Positions 45,062 through 53,024 of a stretch of DNA of 64,000 bases are shown in pieces. The first letter of the stretch is position 1. Each line of letters opens with the position of its first letter. The translations under genes were made by a program, and so were the position numbers. The DNA is from Weissella confusa. Its GTDB lineage: Bacteria; Bacillota; Bacilli; Lactobacillales; Lactobacillaceae. Where the stretch lies: contig JQAY01000011.1 of the NCBI GenBank assembly GCA_001436895.1, positions 534-64,533 on the forward strand, written 5' to 3'. Under the pieces are notes generated by a model. The model was not told the origin of the DNA, ran no database searches, and saw only the letters and a list, made by a program, of their open reading frames with translations.

Positions 45062-46138
45062 ATGACAAAAACTAATAATTCGGCAGCCGTGATTTTGATT
45101 CCGGCCTATGAACCAACAGAAAATTTTATTACCGTGATGATTAATCTGCAGGCAGTGACCAATCGTCCGGTTGTCGTGGTGGATGATGGATCAGGCATCC
45201 ACTACCAAACAATCTTTGCGCAAATCGAAGAGCTAGGTGCCACGGTACTAGTACATGACCAGAATCGTGGTAAAGGTGTGGCGCTAAAAACAGGGATTAA
45301 GTATGTCCAAACAGTATTTCCCAACACAGCTGGCATTGTGACGGCCGATTCTGATGGCCAGCACGCTATAGCTGACATCATGCGAATCGCAGAAAAGTTG
45401 GAGGCTGGTACCGAAGATTTGATCCTGGGTGTCCGCAATTTTGAAAAGGGTGCCGTACCGCCTAAATCCTACTGGGGTAACAAATTAACAAGCAAGATGA
45501 CGCAATTTGCAACGGGGCTAGTTATACCAGATACGCAAACCGGCTTACGTGGTTTGCCTCGCAACACATTATCAGCGATGAGCGATATTAGTGGTGACCG
45601 ATTTGAATATGAAATGAACATGTTGCTGGAGTTACAAGAACGAGGCATCGGTCTAGCACTGGTGCCAATTCAAACCATTTACGAAGGCAACAATGAAGGC
45701 ACCCATTTTCACCCAATTCGGGATTCCTTATTGGTCTACAAACGCTTTTTGAAATTTGCCTTCTCATCATTGAGTTCGGCGATGGTTGATATTGCGTTAT
45801 TTGCAGTTTTGCTGCTGACCTTGTTTAAAGGGGCTTCCACAATGAGTTTATTAGGGGCATCAGTGCTGGCTCGATTCATCTCTGGTATTTTTAACTTCAT
45901 CCTTAATCAACGATGGGTGTTTAAGTCACAAAATACGACTGGTGATCGTCGTCGCTATGTCGCATTATTCACCTTTCAAATGGTCTTATCAGCGGGCCTA
46001 TTACAGTTAGTGGATACGTTTATTCCGCATCCAGTGCCGGTGAAAATAATGGTAGACACTCTAATATTTGTTGGTAGCTATTTAGTACAAAAGAAATTGG
46101 TTTTCAAATCACGAATGGAGAGAACGCATGAAGCGTAA
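45062..46138 (+). CDS. GT2 glycosyltransferase fused to a GtrA-type membrane domain
   Basis: 358 aa. The N-terminal GT2 domain (about residues 10-220) has LIPAYEP, VVVDDGSG and TADSDGQHA (DxD-like metal site). The C-terminal GtrA domain (about 230-355) has four hydrophobic segments and the FNFILNQRWVFKS motif. Such enzymes load a sugar on undecaprenyl phosphate and help flip it; a YfhO-type enzyme then uses it outside the cell. ATG 45062 is preferred (AGAGG site, about 11 nt). It overlaps the next gene by 11 bp. It heads a cluster of surface-directed proteins and could also serve the YfhO protein at 1.6-4.4 kb. Confidence 0.88.
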   Translation: MTKTNNSAAVILIPAYEPTENFITVMINLQAVTNRPVVVVDDGSGIHYQTIFAQIEELGATVLVHDQNRGKGVALKTGIKYVQTVFPNTAGIVTADSDGQHAIADIMRIAEKLEAGTEDLILGVRNFEKGAVPPKSYWGNKLTSKMTQFATGLVIPDTQTGLRGLPRNTLSAMSDISGDRFEYEMNMLLELQERGIGLALVPIQTIYEGNNEGTHFHPIRDSLLVYKRFLKFAFSSLSSAMVDIALFAVLLLTLFKGASTMSLLGASVLARFISGIFNFILNQRWVFKSQNTTGDRRRYVALFTFQMVLSAGLLQLVDTFIPHPVPVKIMVDTLIFVGSYLVQKKLVFKSRMERTHEA

Positions 46139-47021
46139 GTTAACGTTAGTGACATCCGCAATTTTGACGGTTTATACGAGTTTTACACTGGTCGATACGT
46201 TTATGCTACAGCACAGTGGTACAGCAATTGCGACGAGCACACAAACTGTCAAGAAAACGGTGAAGAAAGATTCAAGTACGGTCAAAAAGACGGCCACGTC
46301 CTATGAGGATAGTCACATGAGTATTAACGTCACAACAGAGCGTGTTGATGACACGACGGTATACGTGGCTGATATAACCGTTGATGATCCGAGCCTGTTG
46401 CAAACGGCCTTGGCTAATAATACATATGGCCGAAACTACACTGAAAAAACGTCATCGATGGCAAGCGAGCATAATGCGATTTTTGCGATTAATGGTGATT
46501 ATTATGGTTTCCGCGATACTGGCTATGTTGTGCGAAATGGCACATTGTATCGTGATACTGTGGCAACCGATACGGATGCATTAGTTATTGATAGCGATGG
46601 CAATATGAAGTCAGTTAATCAGAGCGATGAAACAGCGAGTGAACTGCTTAAAAATGGTGCTCAGCAGGTACTGAGTTTTGGCCCAACTCTGGTTGAAAAC
46701 GGTAAAGTAACGGTCTCTGAGGACGCTGAAGTTGGTCAATCACAGGCTTCTAATCCACGTACCGCAATTGGACAGGTTGGTAAAAATCATTACGTAGTTG
46801 TGGTTTCTGATGGCCGAACGTCAGAATCAACAGGCCTGTCTTTGTACCAATTGGCGAATGTGATGAAAAAGCACGGGGCAACCTACGCCTACAATTTGGA
46901 TGGTGGCGGATCATCAACTATGGTGCTTAACGGCAAAGTGATTAACAATCCAGTAGGCGGGTCTGGTCAGTCTAGTGAACGTGCGGTGTCGGATATGTTG
47001 TACTTTGGCTACAGCGAGTAA
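46128..47021 (+). CDS. exported phosphodiester glycosidase (NAGPA domain) protein
   Basis: 297 aa. A signal or anchor helix (about residues 5-22) and a Lys/Thr/Ser-rich linker precede a NAGPA-type domain. Its hallmarks are AINGDYYGFRDTGYVVRNG, SFGPTLVENG, NPRTAIGQ, SDGRTSESTGLSL and NLDGGGSSTMVLNG. The family cleaves sugar-phosphodiester bonds or is found in exopolysaccharide loci. It sits extracellularly, translationally coupled to the GT2-GtrA gene (11-bp overlap), which suggests trimming or turnover of a phosphodiester-linked sugar on the surface. Confidence 0.87.
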   Translation: MKRKLTLVTSAILTVYTSFTLVDTFMLQHSGTAIATSTQTVKKTVKKDSSTVKKTATSYEDSHMSINVTTERVDDTTVYVADITVDDPSLLQTALANNTYGRNYTEKTSSMASEHNAIFAINGDYYGFRDTGYVVRNGTLYRDTVATDTDALVIDSDGNMKSVNQSDETASELLKNGAQQVLSFGPTLVENGKVTVSEDAEVGQSQASNPRTAIGQVGKNHYVVVVSDGRTSESTGLSLYQLANVMKKHGATYAYNLDGGGSSTMVLNGKVINNPVGGSGQSSERAVSDMLYFGYSE

Positions 47022-47031
47022 GGAGGAAAAT

Positions 47032-47400
47032 ATGGCAAAATATCAAACGGCGATTAAGTGGTTCGGTGTGACAGGATTTATCTTTATTTTCCACCTGATT
47101 TACAACCATTTTGGTCACGGGGTACAGTCGCCAAAAATGAATTGGGCATGGTTAGTACCGGCAGCGGTGTTGATTTGGCAAGTATTGGTGGTAACCATTA
47201 AGCCAGAAATTGCCCAAACCCCAAAATACAAAACGTTCTGGGCGTGGGGGAATTTGGCCACTTGGTCGGTCATCATTGCCTTGATCGTCGCTGGTATCTT
47301 AGAAATTGCAGGGACGGGCTCGACCTTTATTGTTGGGTACTATGTTATTTCAGCCTTGCTATTAATTGGTGGCGTATTTCAAACAATTAAATCGGCTTAA
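47032..47400 (+). CDS. small integral membrane protein, 122 aa
   Basis: Four hydrophobic segments (about residues 7-24, 37-56, 73-93 and 98-117) with no recognised motif. GGAGG lies 6 nt before ATG 47032, 10 bp after the glycosidase gene, so it belongs to that transcript. A terminator follows at 47417. Function unknown; it could be an accessory membrane subunit of the glycosylation unit. Confidence 0.75.
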   Translation: MAKYQTAIKWFGVTGFIFIFHLIYNHFGHGVQSPKMNWAWLVPAAVLIWQVLVVTIKPEIAQTPKYKTFWAWGNLATWSVIIALIVAGILEIAGTGSTFIVGYYVISALLLIGGVFQTIKSA

Positions 47401-47416
47401 CGGCTTAATTTGGATG

Positions 47417-47442
47417 GATCAGCCCAATGGCTGGTCTTTTTT
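47417..47442 (+). terminator. terminator after small membrane protein gene
   Basis: GATCAGCC/GGCTGGTC stem with a CAAT loop and six Ts. Confidence 0.8.
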
Positions 47443-47537
47443 AATTCACAAAATTTAAGTTTGACATCAGCTCCCTTGAGTGATCGTTTAAGGTTTGCCG
47501 GGCATAGTAATAGTACAAATTATCGAGGTGAACGACT

Positions 47538-48989
47538 ATGATGAAAAATAAAAAAGCAGTTGCGACGATTGGTGTATTGGGTGTACTGGCGCTAGGTGGT
47601 GCAAGTTATGCAGCGTTGCAATCAGATAATGACGATGCTAATAACGAAGTCACAAAAACGGCTAGTGCTAAAAGCTCATCAACAGGTAGCGCGAAAAAGA
47701 TTGCCGTAACGACTTATCCAACCACAGCGCAAACCGGTGATGCATCAAGCAAGGTGACGGCTGATGGTACGGTGGACTTATCTAAGATGAAGGTAACTGG
47801 TTCAGGCGTTAAGGTGTCTGATAAGACCATCACGATTTCTAAGGGTGGTACGTATTACATGACAGGTTCAGCGAGCGATGCACAAATTGTCGTTGATGCT
47901 GGTGATAAGGATGAAGTCACAATCATTATGAACGGTGTGAATCTAACATCAACGACTGGCCCAGCTATCTATGAGAAGAACGCGGATAAGACCATTATTT
48001 CATCAGCGAACAATTCAATTAACTTGATTGACGGCGGCACGATTGCTGATACCGACGAGGAGAAAGCAGCCATTTATGCAACGCACGACTTGACCTTTAA
48101 GGGTGACGGTGTGGTCGCGATTAATGGCGATTCAAAGGATGCGGTGTATACCAAGGACGATTTGAAAATTAAGTCAGGAACAGTGTTTGCCAAGGCAATT
48201 AAAGACGGTTTAGTTGGTCATGATTCGGTGCACATTACTGACGGTACGGTTAATGTGTCGGCTGGGGATGATGCGATTGAATCAAATCAAGACAATGATG
48301 AAAATAAGGGCTTGGTTGAAATTACCGGTGGAGACGTTACAATCGCCACGGGTACAGAAGATGGTAATCACGGTATTTCAGCCGAACGTAAGTTAGTGAT
48401 TTCAGGCGGTAAGATTGCGGTTACGAGTTCATATGAAGGTATGCAAGCCAATGAAATCGATATCGATGGTGGTGAAACCACGATTAGTAGTACGGATGAT
48501 GCGGTGAATGCATCAGGTAGTTACAAGACACCAATCTTGAATATTACGGCTGGTAAGCTGGTCTTCCTAGCTGGCGGTGACGGCCTTGATTCGAACGGGG
48601 ACATCACGATGTCAGGTGGTACGGTAGAAGCGATGATTAACTCATCCCCAGACAACGAGGCGGTCGATTTGGATGGCACGTTGACCTTTACCGGCGGTAC
48701 GATGCTCTACGGTGGAACGGGCACTGGTGCAACTTTTGATAATGCTTATGTGAAGTTGCCAAGTGGCGTTAAGCAGGGCGATAAGGTAACGGTGGTCGAT
48801 GATGCAAACAAGACGATTGCAAGCTACACAGTTAACGCTGATGGTGACACGGTTGCCGTTGCGTCAACTGACATCAAGTCAGGGTCTACTTATAAGGTTA
48901 CTGTGAATGGTACGACGACTGAAGTGACGGCCGGTACTGGTTTGACTGAAGGCATGGCTGGTGGCGGGCCAGCCGGTGGCATGCGTTAA
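47538..48989 (+). CDS. exported carbohydrate-binding beta-helix protein (Cthe_2159/DUF4353-like)
   Basis: 483 aa. A signal/anchor (about residues 6-27) and a Ser/Lys-rich linker (to about 60) are followed by a long repeat region. Short turns such as ITGGDVTIATG, ISGGKIAVTSS, IDGGETTISS and MSGGTVEAM repeat about every 20-25 residues, as in a right-handed parallel beta-helix. It fits the family of Cthe_2159, a polygalacturonate-binding protein. The C-terminus is Gly-rich (GMAGGGPAGGMR). GAGGTG lies 7 nt upstream. It leads an operon with VTC and DUF4956 genes. Confidence 0.85.
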   Translation: MMKNKKAVATIGVLGVLALGGASYAALQSDNDDANNEVTKTASAKSSSTGSAKKIAVTTYPTTAQTGDASSKVTADGTVDLSKMKVTGSGVKVSDKTITISKGGTYYMTGSASDAQIVVDAGDKDEVTIIMNGVNLTSTTGPAIYEKNADKTIISSANNSINLIDGGTIADTDEEKAAIYATHDLTFKGDGVVAINGDSKDAVYTKDDLKIKSGTVFAKAIKDGLVGHDSVHITDGTVNVSAGDDAIESNQDNDENKGLVEITGGDVTIATGTEDGNHGISAERKLVISGGKIAVTSSYEGMQANEIDIDGGETTISSTDDAVNASGSYKTPILNITAGKLVFLAGGDGLDSNGDITMSGGTVEAMINSSPDNEAVDLDGTLTFTGGTMLYGGTGTGATFDNAYVKLPSGVKQGDKVTVVDDANKTIASYTVNADGDTVAVASTDIKSGSTYKVTVNGTTTEVTAGTGLTEGMAGGGPAGGMR

Positions 48990-49006
48990 GGCTGATTGGT
49001 GATAAT

Positions 49007-49753
49007 ATGCAAGTTTTCAATCGATATGAAGTGAAATATATCATTACTCAAGCGCAGTACGAGGGTATTTTGCAGGCGTTACTTGCAGCTAAGAATATGC
49101 GACTAGATCGGTATAACCAAACGGGAGAATCGTATCCGATTCAATCGCTCTATTATGCATCAGTGACAGATGCCGTCTCGCAGCAAGCGTTGCGATTAGA
49201 ACCCAATGAATTTAAACAACGACTACGTGTGCGATCTTATGGGCCAGCAACTACGGATAAGCCAGTTTTCCTGGAGATTAAAAAGAAGTTTTTGAAGAAA
49301 ACTTATAAGCGTCGCATCACGGTCGATTATGAAACGGCGAATCGATTTTTGATTGCAGGTGAATTACCGGACAATCAAATCGGTCGTGAAGTGCTAGCGT
49401 TAGCCCGCAAACAATTACAACCAGTGATTAAGGTGGCCTACGAACGAGTTGCGCTCCATGCGACGTCATGCGATAGCGACTTACGAATATCGTTTGACAC
49501 GGACATCAGGACATCAACATTGGATTTAAATATTTCAAACCAAACGATTGGTGAGAATTTGTTACCAGCAGGAATGGTGCTGATGGAAATTAAAACCGAG
49601 TTAGGAATGCCGACGTTTCTGCGCCGAATAGTAGCTGATTATCAGTTGCGTCCCACGAGTTTTTCGAAATTTGAACGTGGGCTAAAACGCAGCTTCCAAG
49701 AGAGCAACGAGACTTACACAGATATTTTACAAAAGGAAATTGCACATGCTTAA
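49007..49753 (+). CDS. VTC-domain (polyphosphate polymerase-like) protein
   Basis: 248 aa, close to a stand-alone VTC catalytic domain of the CYTH/TTM tunnel type. It begins FNRYEVKYIIT, then has basic and acidic strand pairs expected to line the tunnel: QRLRVRSYG, VFLEIKKKF, YKRRITVD and a late MEIKTELGMP and KFERGLKRS. Related proteins make polyphosphate from ATP or bind nucleotides. It has no membrane segment but is followed by, and overlaps by 8 bp, a DUF4956 membrane protein, its usual partner. Activity here is inferred. Confidence 0.88.
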   Translation: MQVFNRYEVKYIITQAQYEGILQALLAAKNMRLDRYNQTGESYPIQSLYYASVTDAVSQQALRLEPNEFKQRLRVRSYGPATTDKPVFLEIKKKFLKKTYKRRITVDYETANRFLIAGELPDNQIGREVLALARKQLQPVIKVAYERVALHATSCDSDLRISFDTDIRTSTLDLNISNQTIGENLLPAGMVLMEIKTELGMPTFLRRIVADYQLRPTSFSKFERGLKRSFQESNETYTDILQKEIAHA

Positions 49754-50432
49754 TTCAATTTTTACAACGAGCAGTTCTGGAACTGCCATCACATTACCAA
49801 CGTTTATCATTGCGATGGTGACGGCCATGACATTAGGACTCGTGACAGCCTTGGTTTACTTGAAAACTTATAATTCACGAGTGTCACCGCAAAAATTTTC
49901 GTTCACATTGGTCTTATTGCCAGTCGTGATTGCGGTCATTATTATGCTGGTGGGGAATAACGTTGCCCGTGCCTTTTCATTGGCCGGTGCGTTCTCAATT
50001 ATCCGTTTCCGTTCAGCGCCTGGTGATCCGGCTGAGATTACGTATGTCCTACTGACGATGGCCATTGGTTTGGCGTCAGGGTTGGGATACATTGCGTATG
50101 CTGTGATCGCCGCAACGTTATTGCTATTGGCCATGCTACTAATGAATATGGTGGACTTTGGTGGTCACGCAACGACTAATCAATTGCTCAAGCTAACGGT
50201 GCCTGAAGATTTGTATGATAAGCAAGAGGTGGAAGCAATTTTGACCGAATACACCGAAAAGTTTATTCTGAAGCGTATTAAAACGACTGAATTGGGGTCA
50301 CTGTTCGAGTTACAATATTTGCTAAGTATGAAGCAAGGCATGGACGATAAAGCCTTTATTGATGCCTTGCGTACAGCGAATGGTAATCTTGGGATTGCGA
50401 TGCAATATAATCTTATCGCCGATGAATATTAA
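49746..50432 (+). CDS. DUF4956 family membrane protein
   Basis: 228 aa. The N-terminal half has about four hydrophobic segments with the conserved loop SLAGAFSIIRFRSAPGDPAEI near residues 78-98. The C-terminal half is a soluble domain (about 140-228). DUF4956 genes are regularly paired with VTC-domain genes, and the membrane protein is thought to work with or export the product. AAAAGGA lies 8 nt before ATG 49746, inside the end of the VTC gene. Confidence 0.88.
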   Translation: MLNSIFTTSSSGTAITLPTFIIAMVTAMTLGLVTALVYLKTYNSRVSPQKFSFTLVLLPVVIAVIIMLVGNNVARAFSLAGAFSIIRFRSAPGDPAEITYVLLTMAIGLASGLGYIAYAVIAATLLLLAMLLMNMVDFGGHATTNQLLKLTVPEDLYDKQEVEAILTEYTEKFILKRIKTTELGSLFELQYLLSMKQGMDDKAFIDALRTANGNLGIAMQYNLIADEY

Positions 50433-50451
50433 AAAAATCTCATTTTAGTGT

Positions 50452-50480
50452 TGACAAGCACTCCTCTATTCCGTAAACTG
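50452..50480 (+). promoter_or_regulatory. promoter of the T-box leader
   Basis: TTGACA (50452-50457), 17 bp, TAAACT (50475-50480). Transcription would begin near 50487, at the 5' end of the T-box RNA. Confidence 0.75.
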
Positions 50481-50486
50481 AGACAC

Positions 50487-50683
50487 ATCAGTAGGACATA
50501 ACATTGTACGTAAGAGAAGCCACGGTTGCTGTGAGTGGCGCAGGTGTTATGACTGAACTATTTACAACGGAATAGTCTGAAAGAGAGTGGCATGCGATTG
50601 TATGCGACTAATTTGGGTGGTACCGCGGATTTTTGCTAATTCGTCCCAGTAATCTGTTTTTGCAGGTTACTGGGACTTTTTTA
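50487..50683 (+). promoter_or_regulatory. T-box riboswitch, probably tyrosine-responsive
   Basis: The diagnostic T-box sequence GGGTGGTACCGCGG is at 50616-50629, 14 nt before an intrinsic terminator (GTCCCAGTAA/TTACTGGGAC with T-run, 50643-50683). Upstream, a Stem I is visible (CATAACA/TGTTATG around an AGAGAAG-containing distal part). The likely specifier region is in GAACTATTTACAACG (about 50555-50570), which holds TAT and TAC; both are Tyr codons, and NhaC-type transporters under T-boxes are usually tyrosine-linked. The exact specifier is not proven by eye. Uncharged tRNA would favour antitermination and transporter expression. Confidence 0.88.
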
Positions 50684-50704
50684 TTTTGTTTGGAGGATTG
50701 CACC

Positions 50705-50722
50705 ATGGGGTATTTGATGTAA
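50705..50722 (+). other. candidate 5-codon leader reading frame with a Tyr codon
   Basis: ATG GGG TAT TTG ATG TAA (MGYLM) follows a TGGAGG site by 8 nt, downstream of the T-box terminator and 85 nt before the transporter start. An inverted repeat GTTCGTTA (50743-50750)/TAACGAAC (50787-50794) follows and ends next to the transporter's own Shine-Dalgarno. It may be a second, translational layer of control, or chance. Confidence 0.3.
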
Positions 50723-50807
50723 CACATGGCGTTGGCGGACTTGTTCGTTATCGCAGCTATAACTGAAAGTTGAACTGACTAGATTGTAACGAACGAGGAG
50801 TATACAT

Positions 50808-52160
50808 ATGGAAAAGCGAACAACACCACGCTTTGGACAAGCGTTAGCACTTATTGTTATTTTGATTATTATTTTTGCCGGTAGTATTATTGGCCTTGGA
50901 TTATCACCATACGTCCCATTGACGTTAAGCTTGTTGGTCACGATGGTCTTTGCAAAGTTGCACCGCGCGACGTGGGAAGACATTCAACGTGACATGTTGA
51001 GCGGTTTGCAAACTGCCTTGGCACCATTGTTTTTGTTCCTATTGATTGGGATGCTGATTGCATTGTGGATGGGCACAAACGTCATTCCAACGATGCTGTG
51101 GATTGGCTTTAAAATTGCGAATGCGGCGTGGTTCTTGCCAAGTGCAGTCTTGGTAACCGCGATTGTGGGTTCAATGATTGGATCGGCGTTCACGACACTT
51201 GCAACGGTCGGGGTGGCCTTGATGGGTGTTGGTACGGCGATGGGATTTGAGCCAGCGTTGGTTGCCGGTGCTGTGTTGTCAGGTGCAATTTTTGGTGATA
51301 AGAGTTCACCATTGTCAGACTCAACGAATTTGGCATCATCAATTTCAGAAACTGATTTGTTTGCGCATATCAAGAATTTGATGTGGACGACAGTTCCAGC
51401 GTTGGTTGTGTCATTCATTATTTTCTTTGTGATTGGTGGCGGTCATGCCGGTGCTTCAACCGCAAAGTTGGCGAGCTTAGCTAACTTGTTGTCACCAACC
51501 TGGTGGACGATTGTACCGCTGGTTTTGTTGGTGGGGATGGCCTGGGCAAAGGTGCCAGCTATTCCAACATTGCTAATCAACGTGGCCGTGACGGGCGCAT
51601 TCTTCTTGCTTAATCACACGCCAGCAGTGCTGGGTGATATCTTGTTGAACGGTTTCAAGACGACGGCTAAGAATGAGATGCTACAAGCGCTTTTGAATCG
51701 TGGTGGCATGTTAGCGATGATGCCAACTGTCATCATTATTATGTTGGCCTTGGCTCTTGGTGGTTTGCTAACAGAACAACGCATTTTGCAGGCCGTTATG
51801 GCACCGATTGCTGATCGCATTAAGAGTGGGGCTGGTGTCATTACTGGTACCGTCTTTACCGGAATTGCAGCCAACTTTATGATTGGTGAGCAATACTTAG
51901 CAACGATTTTGCCAGGACAACTTTGGAAGTCAGCCTTTGATCGTGTTGGTTTGTCACGTTTGGCTTTGGGACGTTCATTGGAAGACTCAGGAACGGTTGT
52001 AAACTACTTGGTACCTTGGGGTGTGGCGGGTAGTTTTGCTGCACAAACGCTGGGTGTGCCGGTTCACAACTTCGCACCATTTGTCTTCTTTGCCTTGTTG
52101 TCACCGGTGTTCTCATTGTTGTCAGCCTGGACAGGCATCGGTATTAAGAAAGCATCATAA
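50808..52160 (+). CDS. NhaC-family transporter under T-box control
   Basis: 450 aa with about 11-12 hydrophobic segments. The central motif SGAIFGDKSSPLSDSTNLAS (about residues 161-180) is the hallmark of the NhaC/MleN antiporter family. T-box control means the protein responds to charging of one tRNA, so it is more likely an amino acid transporter (probably tyrosine) than a plain Na/H antiporter; that is inference from other T-box-linked NhaC proteins. GAGGAG lies 7 nt before the ATG. A strong terminator follows. Confidence 0.85.
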   Translation: MEKRTTPRFGQALALIVILIIIFAGSIIGLGLSPYVPLTLSLLVTMVFAKLHRATWEDIQRDMLSGLQTALAPLFLFLLIGMLIALWMGTNVIPTMLWIGFKIANAAWFLPSAVLVTAIVGSMIGSAFTTLATVGVALMGVGTAMGFEPALVAGAVLSGAIFGDKSSPLSDSTNLASSISETDLFAHIKNLMWTTVPALVVSFIIFFVIGGGHAGASTAKLASLANLLSPTWWTIVPLVLLVGMAWAKVPAIPTLLINVAVTGAFFLLNHTPAVLGDILLNGFKTTAKNEMLQALLNRGGMLAMMPTVIIIMLALALGGLLTEQRILQAVMAPIADRIKSGAGVITGTVFTGIAANFMIGEQYLATILPGQLWKSAFDRVGLSRLALGRSLEDSGTVVNYLVPWGVAGSFAAQTLGVPVHNFAPFVFFALLSPVFSLLSAWTGIGIKKAS

Positions 52161-52163
52161 AGT

Positions 52164-52199
52164 AACACGCGCGCATCCGAGTGGGTGCGCGCGTTTGTT
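52164..52199. terminator. bidirectional terminator between convergent genes
   Basis: AACACGCGCGCATCC pairs with GGGTGCGCGCGTTTGTT around GAGT; very GC-rich stem. Confidence 0.85.
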
Positions 52200-52200
52200 A

Positions 52201-52584
52201 TTAATGAATGGCTTGCAAAGCCAGCTTGTGAGCGCCTTGATTTTCACGATCGGGAATCCACGTTGTTAAGACAATCTTGTACCGATCAATCAGCGCCATT
52301 AGGGTGTCGATTAATTCCGGATAATGTTTGGCATACGATTTACCAATACTGTCAGCTACTAATTTTGAATCGATGTAAAACATCACCGTGTCATCAGGCG
52401 AGGCAATGGGTAGTAATTGCTCAAAGGCAAAAATAGCGGCTCGAAATTCAGCTTCGTGATTACTCATCTCACCCAGTGCGTGATGAAGCTGTGTTTGCTT
52501 ACCGTCGGCGGAGATAACAACGCCGGCACCGCTTGGACCAGGATTTCCTTGGGTTGCGGCATCAGCATATAACTTGATTAACAT
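52201..52584 (-). CDS. RNase H-like (RVT_3/RNase HI family) protein
   Basis: 127 aa. The fold's acidic residues appear in LYADAATQGNPGPSGAG (Asp7), NHEAEFRAAI (Glu near 48) and FYIDSKLVADSI (Asp near 73). The final position, often Asp in N-x-x-AD, is His here (NQGAHKLA), as in some RVT_3 relatives. It probably cleaves RNA in RNA-DNA hybrids or is a divergent paralogue. ATG 52584 follows GAGG on the minus strand; the longer frame is not supported. The adjacent EbsA-like gene diverges from it; similar pairing is seen in other lactic acid bacteria. Confidence 0.8.
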   Translation of the reverse strand: MLIKLYADAATQGNPGPSGAGVVISADGKQTQLHHALGEMSNHEAEFRAAIFAFEQLLPIASPDDTVMFYIDSKLVADSIGKSYAKHYPELIDTLMALIDRYKIVLTTWIPDRENQGAHKLALQAIH

Positions 52585-52646
52585 GACAAAAACCTCTAAT
52601 TTCATTATACTAGAAAATAGCATGAACTCCCGAAAGGAGCGTAGAC

Positions 52647-53015
52647 ATGAAAGGTTTTTACCAACCCGCCGGTTTAGTAGGCTGGGTATCGTGGACGTGG
52701 ATTTTGATGATTGCCTTGTTCGGCATGATTATGTGGCTTGAGGTGACAACCCTTAACGTTTGGACATATGTCTCATTCTTCGTGTTTGTCGTCGTTGCAG
52801 CTGCAACTATTCTGCGCCGACGTGTGACATTGGAAGATGATGCGTTGCGTTTCCCACATATTATTGGGATGCACACCGAGAAAATCCACTTTAAGGATAT
52901 GGAATTTGTACAGTTTAACAAGCACACGGTTATGTTTAGCCATGACGGTGAGCAATACAGCTTTTTGATGGGGCAGCGTATGTTGCATGCTCTACAAGAG
53001 AAGATTGAAGGATAG
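52647..53015 (+). CDS. EbsA-like membrane protein
   Basis: 122 aa. FYQPAGLVGWVSWTWILMIA begins a pair of membrane helices (about residues 10-31 and 38-56), followed by a C-terminal soluble part with DDALRFPHIIGMHTEKIHF. Size, topology and position next to an RNase H gene fit the EbsA family; the pore-forming label often attached to it is not well supported. AAAGGAGCG precedes the ATG. The RluD-family gene starts 10 bp after its stop, so they form one operon. Confidence 0.68.
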   Translation: MKGFYQPAGLVGWVSWTWILMIALFGMIMWLEVTTLNVWTYVSFFVFVVVAAATILRRRVTLEDDALRFPHIIGMHTEKIHFKDMEFVQFNKHTVMFSHDGEQYSFLMGQRMLHALQEKIEG

Positions 53016-53024
53016 AGAATTTTT

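Noticed and set aside
50984-51418. 144-codon minus-strand frame inside the NhaC gene
   Set aside because: Antisense shadow of a hydrophobic coding sequence; Thr/Asn/Pro-rich nonsense composition.
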